The position numbers and the translations under genes are program-made. Below the pieces are notes generated by a model that worked only from the letters and a program-made list of their open reading frames with translations, was not told the DNA's origin and did not search any database. From the NCBI GenBank assembly GCA_947487835.1, contig CANKXX010000002.1, positions 1-64,000 on the forward strand: DNA of 64,000 nucleotides. Reading direction: 5' to 3'. The stretch is from an uncultured Microbacteriaceae bacterium. Lineage in GTDB: Bacteria; Actinomycetota; Actinomycetes; Actinomycetales; Microbacteriaceae. Shown here one piece after another: positions 16,643-28,618 of this stretch; position 1 is the stretch's first letter; the number at the start of each line of letters is the position of its first letter.

Positions 16643-19600
16643 GTGTTCCTGCTGCACGACACCGTCATCTACAGCGCGACGGACCTCACCAACGCCGCCA
16701 AGTGCGAGTGGGCGCTCATGCGCGCCCTCGACGCCAAGCTCGGCCGCGTCGACCCGGTCGAGGAGGAGGACGACCCGATGCTCGCGCGGGCGGCGATCCT
16801 CGGCGATGTGCACGAGCGGCGCACCCTCGAGGAGCTCCGGAAGTCCCGCGCGGTCGTGGAGTTCGAGCGCCCGGAGAAGACCGAGCTCGCGCAGGCCGCC
16901 GCCGAGAGCGAGCGCGCGTTGCGCTCGGGCGCCGATGCCCTGTTCCAGGCGACCTTCTTCGACGGCCGGTTCCTGGGATACGCGGACTTCATCCTTCGCG
17001 GCGAGGACGGCGCGTACGAGGTGTACGACACGAAGCTCGCGCGCAGCGCCAAGATCACGGCGCTGCTGCAGCTCGCGGCCTACAGCGACCAGCTCGAGCG
17101 CCTCGGCATCCCGATCGGTGAGCACGTGCACCTGCTGCTGGGCGACGGGCGCACCAGCACCCACCGCATCCGCGACATCCTCCCGGTCTACCGCCGACGC
17201 CGCGCCCGCCTGCAGCACCAGTTCGACGAGCGGCTGGCCGAGGGCGTCGCCACCGAGTGGGGCGATCCCCGGTACACCGTGTGCGGGCGCTGCGCGGCCT
17301 GCAAGCAGCAGGTTGAGCTGCACCGCGACGTGCTGCAGGTCGCGGGGATGCGGATGAGCCAGCGCAAGCACCTCGCCGACGCGGGCGTGACCACGATCGA
17401 CGACCTCGCCCGCGTCGTGGAGCCGGTGCCCGGCATGGCGGAGACCACCCTCGCGGGTCTGCGCGCCCAGGCTCGCCTGCAGACGCAGGACGGCCTGCCC
17501 TACGAGGTCTTCAACCCCCTCGCGCTCGGTGCGCTGCCGCAGCCGAACGAGGGCGACATCTTCTTCGACTTCGAGGGGGATCCGCTCTACAGCGAGCAGA
17601 CCGGCCCGGAGTGGGGCATCGACTACCTGTTCGGCCTCGTGGAGCGGGACGAGACCTTCCGGGCGTTCTGGGCCCATGACTACGCCGAGGAGCGGCAGGC
17701 GCTGCTCGACTTCCTCGCCTACGTGCGGGATCGCCGGCAGAAGTACCCGGGCATGCACATCTACCACTACGCGGCCTATGAGCGCATCCACCTGCTCTCG
17801 ATCGCGGCGCGGCACGGCGTCGCCGAGGAGGAGGTCGACGAGCTCCTGCGCGCGCACCTGCTCGTCGACCTCTACCCGGTCGTGAAGAAGAGCATGCGGG
17901 TCGGCTCGCACAGCTACTCCCTCAAGAAGCTCGAGCCGCTCTACATGGGGGACGATCACCGCGAGGGCGTGGACAACGCGGCCGACTCCATCACCGAGTA
18001 CGCGGAGTCCCGCCGGCTGTTCCGCAACGGCGAGCTCGCCGAGGCGCAGGCCAAGCTCGACGACATCGGCCGCTACAACCGGTACGACTGCGTCTCCACG
18101 CTCCGGCTCCGGGACTGGCTGCTGGCCCGCGCCGAGGAGAACGACGTGCCGCCGGCCTCGGCGCCGGACGTCGAGCTGCTCATGCCGACGCTGCGCGACC
18201 CGAGCGATGTGTACCTCGAGCTGGACGCGCGCGTGAAGACCATCCAGCACGCGGACCGGACCACGGACGACACCGCGCTCGCGCTCGCCTCCGCCGCCAT
18301 CGACTACCACCGCCGCGAGGGCAAGAAGTTCTGGCAGGAGCACTTCGACCGGCTGCGCGCGCCCGTGGACGAGTGGGCCGACGTGCGCGACGTCGTGGTG
18401 ATCGACGGGTCCGCGACCCGCGTCGAGCGCGACTGGCAGCGGGAGAACGAGCGCAGCGCGCCGTCCCGCCTCATCCGCCTGACGGGCACGGTCGCGCCAG
18501 GCAGCTCCCTCAAGGCCGACGACCGGCCCTTCGTGCTCTACGACGCGCCGTACCCGCCCGGCGACGAGAACCGCGAGCCCGGCAGCCGGTACGCGCACAA
18601 CCGCGCCCGCATCGTCGCCGTCGAGGGTCCCGAGTACGTGATCGAGGAGAAGCTGTCGCGCTCGGGCGAGCCCTACGACCAGCTGCCCATGGCGCTCGCT
18701 CCGTCCCCGCCTCCGAACCCGGGCTCGCAGGTCGGTGCGATCGCCCACTGGGGCCGTCAGGTGCTCGAGACGCTGCCCGAGATGATGCCGGATCCCGCCA
18801 TGGACATCCTCCGTCGGCTGCCCCCGCGGGCGGTGCCCGGCGCCGTCGTGCCCGTCCCCGTCAACGAGGAGGGTGGCGAGGTCATCGCGGCCATCCGGGA
18901 CAGCCTGCTGCGCCTCGACCGCTCGTACATCGCGGTGCAGGGACCGCCCGGAACCGGCAAGACCTACACCGGATCGCGCGTCATCGCCGACCTCGTGCTC
19001 AATCACGGCTGGCGGGTGGGCGTCGTGGCCCAGTCCCACGAGACCGTGAAGAACATGCTGAAGGCCATCGTGGATGCCGGGCTGGATCCGTCGCGCATCG
19101 GCAAGCGCCCGAAGGAGGGCGACAGGGAGGAGGTGGCGTGGACCAACCTCGACATCAACTCCGTGGCGACCTGGCTGACCGAGCCCGGCGGTCGCGTGCT
19201 CGGCGGCACCGCCTGGAACTTCAGCAACCCCGGCCAGGTGCCGCGCCGCTCGCTCGACCTGCTCGTGATCGACGAGGCCGGCCAGTTCTCGCTCGCCAGC
19301 ACGATCGCGGCCTCCATGGGTGCGCAGCGCCTCCTCCTGCTTGGCGACCCGCAGCAGCTGCCGCAGGTGAGCCAGGCGAGCCACCCGGAGCCCGTGGACG
19401 AGTCGGCGCTCGGCTGGCTGAGCGACGGGCACGACGTGCTGCCGCCCGAGCTCGGCTACTTCCTGGCCGCGAGCTGGCGCATGCACCCGGCGGTGTGCGA
19501 GCCCGTGTCGCGCCTGTCCTACGAGGGTCAGCTGCGATCCGTCGCGGGCTACCGGCACCTCGAGGGCGTGGAGCCGGGGCTGCACGTGATCCCCGTGCAG

Positions 19601-20155
19601 CACGAGCTGAACGCCACGTCGTCGCCGGAGGAGGCGGACCGCGTCGTCGAGATCGCGCGCTCCCTCGTGGGCCGCGACTGGAGCATCGACGGGGGTACGG
19701 CGCCGCTCACCCAGGCGGGCATCATCGTGGTCGCGCCCTACAACGCGCAGGTGGAGCTCATCCGCGAGCGGCTGGCCGCGGCCGGTCTGCCGGAGGTGTC
19801 GGTGGGCACGGTCGACCGGTTCCAGGGCCGGGAGGCGGCGGTGGCGATCGTCTCCCTCGCGGCGTCATCGGCCGACGAGGTGCCGCGCGGCATCGAGTTC
19901 CTGCTGCTGCAGAACCGGCTCAACGTCGCGATCTCCCGCGCGCAGTTCGCCGCGTACCTGCTGTACTCGCCCGCGCTCACGGACTACCTGCCACGCAACC
20001 CGATGGCCCTCACCCAGCTGAGCGCCTTCCTGGAGCTCGTCGGGGAGGCGGAGCCCATCGACCCGGGTGCGGAGTCGGGCGCCGGGGGCGCGACGGACTC
20101 CGCCGAGCCCGCGGACGCCGTGGAAGAGGCGAGCGCCGCCGCCCTCTCCCGGTAG
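16643..20155 (+). CDS. TM0106-type RecB-like nuclease fused to UPF1/Dna2-like helicase
   Basis: This 1170-residue, three-part enzyme begins with a PD-(D/E)XK nuclease domain containing YEVYDTKLARSAK (D129, K131). A cysteine cluster CGRCAACK follows. The middle has an RNase H-like exonuclease segment FFDFEGDPL (D309, E311). The C-terminal superfamily 1 helicase has Walker A GPPGTGKT at 767-774, DEAGQFS from 877, LGDPQQLPQ, VDRFQGREA and RLNVAISRAQ. GGAGG 6 nt before GTG 16643 sets the start. Such proteins are predicted to process DNA or RNA-DNA intermediates. Its position next to sbcCD suits a repair role, but the exact function is not established. Confidence 0.87.
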   Translation: MFLLHDTVIYSATDLTNAAKCEWALMRALDAKLGRVDPVEEEDDPMLARAAILGDVHERRTLEELRKSRAVVEFERPEKTELAQAAAESERALRSGADALFQATFFDGRFLGYADFILRGEDGAYEVYDTKLARSAKITALLQLAAYSDQLERLGIPIGEHVHLLLGDGRTSTHRIRDILPVYRRRRARLQHQFDERLAEGVATEWGDPRYTVCGRCAACKQQVELHRDVLQVAGMRMSQRKHLADAGVTTIDDLARVVEPVPGMAETTLAGLRAQARLQTQDGLPYEVFNPLALGALPQPNEGDIFFDFEGDPLYSEQTGPEWGIDYLFGLVERDETFRAFWAHDYAEERQALLDFLAYVRDRRQKYPGMHIYHYAAYERIHLLSIAARHGVAEEEVDELLRAHLLVDLYPVVKKSMRVGSHSYSLKKLEPLYMGDDHREGVDNAADSITEYAESRRLFRNGELAEAQAKLDDIGRYNRYDCVSTLRLRDWLLARAEENDVPPASAPDVELLMPTLRDPSDVYLELDARVKTIQHADRTTDDTALALASAAIDYHRREGKKFWQEHFDRLRAPVDEWADVRDVVVIDGSATRVERDWQRENERSAPSRLIRLTGTVAPGSSLKADDRPFVLYDAPYPPGDENREPGSRYAHNRARIVAVEGPEYVIEEKLSRSGEPYDQLPMALAPSPPPNPGSQVGAIAHWGRQVLETLPEMMPDPAMDILRRLPPRAVPGAVVPVPVNEEGGEVIAAIRDSLLRLDRSYIAVQGPPGTGKTYTGSRVIADLVLNHGWRVGVVAQSHETVKNMLKAIVDAGLDPSRIGKRPKEGDREEVAWTNLDINSVATWLTEPGGRVLGGTAWNFSNPGQVPRRSLDLLVIDEAGQFSLASTIAASMGAQRLLLLGDPQQLPQVSQASHPEPVDESALGWLSDGHDVLPPELGYFLAASWRMHPAVCEPVSRLSYEGQLRSVAGYRHLEGVEPGLHVIPVQHELNATSSPEEADRVVEIARSLVGRDWSIDGGTAPLTQAGIIVVAPYNAQVELIRERLAAAGLPEVSVGTVDRFQGREAAVAIVSLAASSADEVPRGIEFLLLQNRLNVAISRAQFAAYLLYSPALTDYLPRNPMALTQLSAFLELVGEAEPIDPGAESGAGGATDSAEPADAVEEASAAALSR

Positions 20156-20175
20156 GAGGGGCGGCGGCGCTCGCC
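20128..20175. terminator. perfect 17-bp stem overlapping the helicase stop codon
   Basis: The arms at 20128-20144 and 20159-20175 are perfectly complementary over 17 bp. The stem can be lengthened by four more pairs (CTCC/GGAG) after a one-base bulge. The TAG stop at 20153-20155 lies in the loop, and the left arm encodes the EEASAAALSR tail. The hairpin separates convergent genes and is probably a bidirectional terminator. Confidence 0.8.
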
Positions 20176-20190
20176 GCGGGGGCGCGCCGA

Positions 20191-22550
<2,360 letters not shown>

Positions 22551-22560
22551 GGTGTGCAGT

Positions 22561-22587
22561 GTTGCACTATCAGGTTGATAGTGCAAC
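22561..22587. promoter_or_regulatory. TetR operator palindrome
   Basis: GTTGCACTATCA (22561-22572), GGT, and TGATAGTGCAAC (22576-22587) form a perfect 12+3+12 palindrome starting 10 nt upstream of the TetR start codon. Its size and position are typical of a TetR-family autoregulatory operator. It also lies 69 nt from the divergent gene at 22657 and could affect that gene too. Confidence 0.85.
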
Positions 22588-22643
22588 AAGGACGTCGCGC
22601 CGGGATCCTGGGGATTCCTTCGGCAGTCCTTCTCCCCCCGCCC

Positions 22644-22649
22644 TAGGCT
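22644..22649 (+). promoter_or_regulatory. -10 element, probably leaderless
   Basis: TAGGCT lies 7 nt before the ATG at 22657, and no ribosome site is seen. Confidence 0.5.
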
Positions 22650-22656
22650 GGAACGG

Positions 22657-23622
22657 ATGGTGGGGATCGGGAAGCACGGGGACGGCAACGTCGTCGATCT
22701 CGACGCGTTCCGACGGGATTCGGAGGACCGCAAGCTGCGCGCGCTCTTCGCCCCGGACCCCTCGCCCGAGCCCCCCGCAGACCCGCTCGGACCGGGTGCG
22801 GAGACCGGGACGGACGGTATGGCGCCCCCGGTGGGCGGTCTCGTCGTCGAGGTCCCGCGCGATGTGTGGCCGGGAACGTCCCCGCTGGACGCGCTCGTCG
22901 CACGGGCGGACGAGCGCGACCACGGGCTATTGGCCGAGTGCCGGGCACGCGCGCTCGCCGGTGCCGAGGAGAGCCTGGACCTCGACGACGTGGAGCACGG
23001 CACGGCTGTGCTGCGTGCGTTCCTCACCCGACTGGGAGACGGAGGACTGCCGCTCGCCGGGCCGGGGCCGCTGTCCGAGTACGCGGTCGCACTCATCATG
23101 CTCGACATCGACCCCATCGGCACCTGGAAGGGCGAGGGATCCGCCGCCACGTCGCGGCACCCGGTGCGCCGGGTGCGATCGGCGGCGACGGCGATGGGTC
23201 TCGTCCGCACGCAGGGGAGGGCTCTCGTCGCCACCCGACGCGGGGCACAGCTGCGGGATGCGCCCGCCGCGCTGTGGGATCACGTGGCCGGCTGCCTTCC
23301 GCTCGAGCGCACGCCCGGCGGCAGGGAGGCCGCGCTGCTCGTGCTGCTGCTCACCGCGGCGGGGAAGGCAACCCTGGACGGCAGCTTCGGTGACACCGTC
23401 GAGTCGGTCGGCGCGCGTCTCCGGCTGAACTCGCCCGAACCGGATCACCGCCCCCGCAATGCCCTCGCCGATGCCGCCCGGACGGTCGACGTGCTCACGT
23501 GGGCCGGTCATGCGCGGATCGGCGGGCTCGACACGACGCTGCCGGGCTTCCCGCCCTGGTCCGGTCTGCACTGGGGGCCGGCGGGCGAACTCGCCCGGGC
23601 CGCCGTCGCACGCCTGGTCTGA
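22657..23622 (+). CDS. hypothetical protein with winged-helix-like middle, 321 aa
   Basis: No family is confidently recognised. The N-terminus is acidic and proline-rich. The middle (RRVRSAATAMGLVRTQGRALVATRRGAQLRDAPAALWDHVAGCLP) looks like the small winged-helix segment seen in some actinobacterial pRiA4b ORF-3-like or SEC-C proteins, with the pattern GRALVATRRGAQL followed by ALWDH. No catalytic residues or membrane segments are visible. It is transcribed divergently from the TetR-exporter unit, but a functional link is not shown. Confidence 0.65.
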   Translation: MVGIGKHGDGNVVDLDAFRRDSEDRKLRALFAPDPSPEPPADPLGPGAETGTDGMAPPVGGLVVEVPRDVWPGTSPLDALVARADERDHGLLAECRARALAGAEESLDLDDVEHGTAVLRAFLTRLGDGGLPLAGPGPLSEYAVALIMLDIDPIGTWKGEGSAATSRHPVRRVRSAATAMGLVRTQGRALVATRRGAQLRDAPAALWDHVAGCLPLERTPGGREAALLVLLLTAAGKATLDGSFGDTVESVGARLRLNSPEPDHRPRNALADAARTVDVLTWAGHARIGGLDTTLPGFPPWSGLHWGPAGELARAAVARLV

Positions 23623-23703
23623 GCGCCGCCGCATCCCGCCGCTGCCTTCGGCCCTCGCGTCGACCCGCCGCCGCCTTCGCTTCGCCGGTGCCATCCTGGA
23701 TCC

Positions 23704-24000
23704 ATGTGGATCGGCTGGATCGAGTTCGACATCCTCCTGGGCGACGTGCACTCGCTCAAGGAGAAGCGTTCGCTCGTGCGGCCCATCGTCGCCGAGGTGC
23801 GGCGGAAGTTCTCCCTCAGCGTCGCCGAGGTGGGGCACCTCGACCTGCACCGCCGCACGGCGATCGGGGTCGCCGTCGTCGCGGCGGACGGGCGGCACCT
23901 GGTGGAGGTGCTCGACGAGGTCGAGCGCTTCGTCGCGGCCCGGCCGGAGATCGAGCTGCTGTCGGCCCACCGGCAGTACCGCACCGATGACGACGAGTAG
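23704..24000 (+). CDS. DUF503 (YlxP-like) protein
   Basis: This complete 98-residue DUF503 protein starts MWIGWIEFDILLGDVHSLKEKRS, which contains the family motif HSLKEKRS, and ends with the expected ELLSAHRQY strand. YlxP-type proteins often lie in the nusA-infB-rbfA operon and are thought to act in ribosome biogenesis. Here it stands outside that context. CATCCT 6 nt before the ATG may be a weak -10 box. Confidence 0.87.
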   Translation: MWIGWIEFDILLGDVHSLKEKRSLVRPIVAEVRRKFSLSVAEVGHLDLHRRTAIGVAVVAADGRHLVEVLDEVERFVAARPEIELLSAHRQYRTDDDE

Positions 24001-24060
24001 CGCCCGGGTGTAGGCATGGACCGGGACGCACGGGCGCCCGCATCCGGTAGAAGGGAACGT

Positions 24061-24480
24061 ATGTCCAGGGAACAGAACATCCAGGCGCAGTCACGACTCG
24101 GCGAGATCCTCGCGGCGAAAGAGGTGGATCGCCTGCACGAGGTCTTCCACGAGAACGTCGTCGACCACGACCCGGCGCCGGGCCAGGCCGCCGGGGTCGA
24201 GGGCATCGTGCAGTTCTGGAGCGGCTTCTTCGCCGCGTTCCCCGACCTCTCGATCGACCTGGAGTCGCTCGTCGCGGACGAGCACAGCGTCGTGGTCACC
24301 CTCACGGTCACCGGGACGCACTCGGGCCCGCTGATGGGCATCGAGCCGACGGGCAGGCGGATGTCGGTGCGCGGCATCCAGGTCGGCCGCTTCGAGGACG
24401 GCATGCTCGTGGAGCGGTGGGGATCGACCGATCAGCTCGGCATGCTGCAGCAGCTCGGCGTCGTCGACATCGGCTCCTAG
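24061..24480 (+). CDS. ester cyclase / SnoaL-like protein
   Basis: This 139-residue cone-shaped alpha+beta-barrel protein resembles SnoaL polyketide cyclases. VVDHDPAPGQAAGVEG, FFAAFPDLSIDLESLVADEHSVVVTLTVTGTHSG and GIEPTGRRMSVRGIQVGRFEDGMLVERWGSTDQLGMLQQLG cover the family pattern. ATG 24061 is preceded by AGAAGGGA. An in-frame upstream ATG at 24016 lacks a ribosome site. No biosynthetic cluster is nearby, so the substrate is unknown. Confidence 0.83.
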   Translation: MSREQNIQAQSRLGEILAAKEVDRLHEVFHENVVDHDPAPGQAAGVEGIVQFWSGFFAAFPDLSIDLESLVADEHSVVVTLTVTGTHSGPLMGIEPTGRRMSVRGIQVGRFEDGMLVERWGSTDQLGMLQQLGVVDIGS

Positions 24481-24560
24481 CCGGCCAGGAGGTCGGTGCG
24501 CGTTCCTGGTCAGCCCCCGGATCGGCTGGGGCCTGCCCGGCGCCGGGTCGGTGGGCGAGG

Positions 24561-25346
24561 TCAGCCGACGGCCGCGGCGATGACCCGGGCGAGGCGTCTG
24601 CGCACGAGGTGGTCGTTACCGTCCACCCTGTGCACCGTCACGTGGCGCATCTGCTCGATGATGCGCAGGCCGCCCGGCATGAGGAACGGGTCGAGCGTGC
24701 CGTAGACGACCTCGACCGGCACCGTGACGGACGCGATGTCGCTGACCGTCGTCTGCGACTCGATCGCCTTCTCGAGCGACAGCACGAACGCGGTCCAGTT
24801 GCGCTCGCTCACCTCGAGCACGTTCTTGATCGGCGAGAGCCGCGCGAGCATGGCCGCGTTGCGCATGGTGAAGGTCTTGTTGTTCCGCAGGTACTCGTAC
24901 GCCCGGAGGTAGAGGCCCATGGCCGCCCGCTCCACGGGGTCGCCGAGCTCCGACGGGGTCACGTAGACGGGGGGAGCGACGAGCACGAGCTTGCGCACAC
25001 GCTTCGGGTGCGTCGCCGCGTATCGGCTGGCGATCAGGCTGCCCATCGAGTGCCCGACGAGCACGAAGGACCCGGACAGCCGGATCGCGTCGAGGGTGTC
25101 GCTGATGGCGTCCACGTGCTCCTCGATGGTGAAGGCCGCGGACTCCGGCGCGACGGACTCGCCGAAGCCGAGCAGGTCGATCGCGACGACGCGGTGCCGG
25201 GGCGTGAGCAGCGGCACGAGGTTCTCGAACGTGACGGACGACGACGCGATGCCGTGCACCAGCACGACGACCGGGCCGGAGCCCTCGTCGATGGCGACGT
25301 GCAGCGGGGGGACGCGCCGCCTGCGCCACCGATCGAACCAGCCCAT
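24561..25346 (-). CDS. alpha/beta hydrolase
   Basis: This 261-residue serine hydrolase has the oxyanion HGIASSS, nucleophile elbow GHSMGS, acid GTLDPFL and histidine GNDHLV. The N-terminus WFDRWRRRRVPP is basic and amphipathic and may touch the membrane. Substrate cannot be assigned. CATAAT lies 8 nt before the ATG, which suggests a leaderless transcript. The GGGAGG between them is too close to act as a ribosome site. Confidence 0.85.
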   Translation of the reverse strand: MGWFDRWRRRRVPPLHVAIDEGSGPVVVLVHGIASSSVTFENLVPLLTPRHRVVAIDLLGFGESVAPESAAFTIEEHVDAISDTLDAIRLSGSFVLVGHSMGSLIASRYAATHPKRVRKLVLVAPPVYVTPSELGDPVERAAMGLYLRAYEYLRNNKTFTMRNAAMLARLSPIKNVLEVSERNWTAFVLSLEKAIESQTTVSDIASVTVPVEVVYGTLDPFLMPGGLRIIEQMRHVTVHRVDGNDHLVRRRLARVIAAAVG

Positions 25347-25354
25347 GCCTCCCG

Positions 25355-25360
25355 ATTATG
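25355..25360 (-). promoter_or_regulatory. -10 element, probably leaderless
   Basis: CATAAT on the minus strand lies 8 nt before the ATG of the alpha/beta hydrolase. Confidence 0.5.
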
Positions 25361-25451
25361 TCGGGCGGGACTGACAGGAGAGCGCAGGGTCCAGGGTTGA
25401 GGCGGCGGGGGCCAGGGCGCAGGGGACCGGGAACGGCGGCGCCGCCCGCTC

Positions 25452-26246
25452 CTACTCCGCGATGGCCCAGTAGGAGAAGGCGCCAGGTTCCATCGGGCTC
25501 ATCTCTACGGCCACGTGCCGCACGACGACGCCGCTGGGGATGCTCACGTCGCAGGTGAAGCTCGAGCCGGGCTCGATCGACCGCACTCCCGGGCAGTCGA
25601 GCGTGTACGCGGAGTTGGCCCGTCGGTAGTCGGCCTCGATGATCGCGCGTACGTCCTCCACGCTCCCGGGCGCCGCGTAGCCGTCCGCCGCGGCGGCGGC
25701 ATCGGCCAGCGCGGGATCGAACGCGGGGTCGAACGCGCCGACGAGGGCGGGCCACGTCGCCGCGAACACGAAGACCACGGAGAGGCACGTGGCGACCGCC
25801 GTGGCGGCCGTGCAGACCCAGAGCGGGGCCGACCCCCGGCGGACGGAGCGGTTCAGATGCACGGTCCGCACCACGAGGTAGACCACGGGGGACAGGAGCA
25901 CCCAGGCGGGGTGGGCGACTCGGCGGTGGCCCCACGAGCGCAGCGTCCGCGCGTCGGGCACGGCGAAGGCCAGCGGGAGCAGCAGGAGGAGGAACGACAG
26001 GCCGTTGGCGGCCGCCATCAGGGGCAGCGTGGCCGGGTCGTAGGGGTCGGCCGGGTCGTACCGGTTCGACGTCCCCGCCCCGAACAGCACGAGGTAGGGC
26101 GGGATCCAGGACACGAGGGGGTACAGGGCGAGGATCCACCCGTAGCCGGTGTTCCACCTGTGCTCCGGTGCCGCGGGCGCTCCCGCACCGGTCGGGAACG
26201 CGGCCGGCGCCCCCGCGATCATCGCTGTCGTGCTGGTGTCGCTCAC
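25452..26246 (-). CDS. membrane protein with DUF4333-like C-terminal domain
   Basis: The GTG at 26246 is chosen over ATGs up to nine codons upstream because GAAGGAGAG lies at the correct distance before it. The 264-residue product has four hydrophobic segments ([70 protein letters not shown]). An extracytoplasmic C-terminal domain follows with [10 protein letters not shown] and SFTCDV cysteines, resembling DUF4333. The role is unknown. Confidence 0.72.
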   Translation of the reverse strand: MSDTSTTAMIAGAPAAFPTGAGAPAAPEHRWNTGYGWILALYPLVSWIPPYLVLFGAGTSNRYDPADPYDPATLPLMAAANGLSFLLLLLPLAFAVPDARTLRSWGHRRVAHPAWVLLSPVVYLVVRTVHLNRSVRRGSAPLWVCTAATAVATCLSVVFVFAATWPALVGAFDPAFDPALADAAAAADGYAAPGSVEDVRAIIEADYRRANSAYTLDCPGVRSIEPGSSFTCDVSIPSGVVVRHVAVEMSPMEPGAFSYWAIAE

Positions 26247-26371
26247 GTCCGACTCTCCTTCGTCGAACATCATGCTGTCGGCCGGGGGTGCCGCCCGCTA
26301 ACCCCCGACCGAGGGGGGCACGGCGCGAAGGACCGGGCGAGCGCGTGCGCGGTCGGTGCAGGCGGATCCCG

Positions 26372-27402
26372 TCAGACGACGGGTGCGGCCAGGGCCTGCT
26401 CCGCGTGATGGCTCGCGACGAGCCGGCCGGAGCCGCCGGGCAGCTCCCGGAGCTGCGGCACCTCCGTGCGGCACACGTCCGTGGCCAGCCAGCAGCGGGG
26501 ATTGAAGCGGCATCCGGTCGGCGGGTTCGCGGGCGACGGGGGCTCGCCGGTCAGCACCCGGCGCCGGGCGAGCCGACCGCGGTCGGCCCGGTCGACGGCC
26601 GGCGTCGCGGACAGCAGCGCCTGCGTGTACGGGTGCGCCGGGGTGTCGTAGACGGTCGCCGTGTCGCCGACCTCCGCGATCCGGCCGAGGTACATGACCG
26701 CGACGCGGTCGGCGATGTGCCGCACCACGGAGAGGTCGTGCGCGATGAACAGCACCGAGACGCCCAGGCGCTTCTGCAGATCGCCGAGGAGGTTGATGAC
26801 CTGGGCCTGCACGGAGACGTCGAGCGCGGACACGGGCTCGTCCGCGATGAGTACGTCGGGCTCGAGCGCGAGGGCCCGGGCGATGCCGATGCGCTGGCGC
26901 TGACCGCCGGAGAACTGGTGCGGGAAGCGGCTCGTCATGCCCGGAGACAGGCCCACGAGATCCAGCAGCTCCGCGACCCGCTCCCGCCGCTTCGCACCGG
27001 TCAGGGTCCGCGTCGCGGCCAGCGGCTCCGCGATGATGTCGCCCACCGTCATGCGCGGATCGAGCGACGTGTACGGGTCCTGGAAGATCATCTGCACGCC
27101 GCGGCGCAGGAGGCGGCGGTCCCGCAGCCGTCCGGCCGTCACGTCCTCGCCGCGGTACCGCAGCGACCCGCCGTCCGGCTTCTCCAGCCCCACGAGCATG
27201 CGCGCGAGGGTCGACTTGCCGCAGCCGGACTCGCCGACGACGCCGAGCGTCTCGCCGGCCCGCAGCTGCAGGCTCACGCCGTCGACGGCCGATACGTGGG
27301 TCGGGCGGAGCCTGCTGCCCACGGAGAAGGTGCGGCGGAGGTCCGTCGCCTCGAGCACGACCGCGCTCTGGCCGCGGGTGGCTCCGAGAACGAGCGGCGT
27401 CG

Positions 27403-27406
<4 letters not shown>
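26372..27406 (-). CDS. peptide ABC transporter ATP-binding protein (OppF/DppF type)
   Basis: This 344-residue nucleotide-binding subunit has Walker [10 protein letters not shown], signature SGGQRQR, Walker [13 protein letters not shown], and the C-terminal oligopeptide-transporter extension (GCRFNPRCW). It overlaps the upstream ATPase gene by 4 bp and is translationally coupled to it. The matching binding protein and permeases lie in the divergent unit at 29828-33368, so the transporter is assembled from two transcripts. Confidence 0.9.
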
Positions 27407-28434
<1,028 letters not shown>

Positions 28435-28502
28435 AGCATCATCATGACACGCGAGGTGTGCCGGATTGTTTCACCCGTGTAAATACAACGCCGGAATAAC
28501 GC

Positions 28503-28567
28503 ATACCCGTTGACTTTGACACCGGGTATCCGCGAAGTTGTGTTCTAGAGCGCCGCTTCGGCGGCGC
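28503..28567. promoter_or_regulatory. inverted repeat and leader hairpin in divergent control region
   Basis: ATACCCG (28503-28509) and CGGGTAT (28523-28529) form a 7-bp inverted repeat around TTGACTTTGACAC, which contains -35-like hexamers. GCGCCGC (28550-28556), a TTCG loop, and GCGGCGC (28561-28567) form a stable hairpin in the leader of the dipeptidase gene. The hairpin has no T run, so it is unlikely to be a terminator. A good -10 box was not found on either strand. Confidence 0.45.
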
Positions 28568-28618
28568 CCTGCAACGCGGCACCGCTTCCGGGGCCACGAA
28601 TCCGAAGGAGATCACGGA

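Noticed and set aside
16595-19603. A 1002-codon minus-strand frame opposite the helicase
   Set aside because: Low-complexity Arg/Val/His composition without motifs. The plus strand encodes clear helicase and nuclease motifs.
28550-28567. GC hairpin considered as an intrinsic terminator or riboswitch
   Set aside because: There is no T run and no conserved riboswitch core. It lies in the leader of a gene with its own ribosome site.
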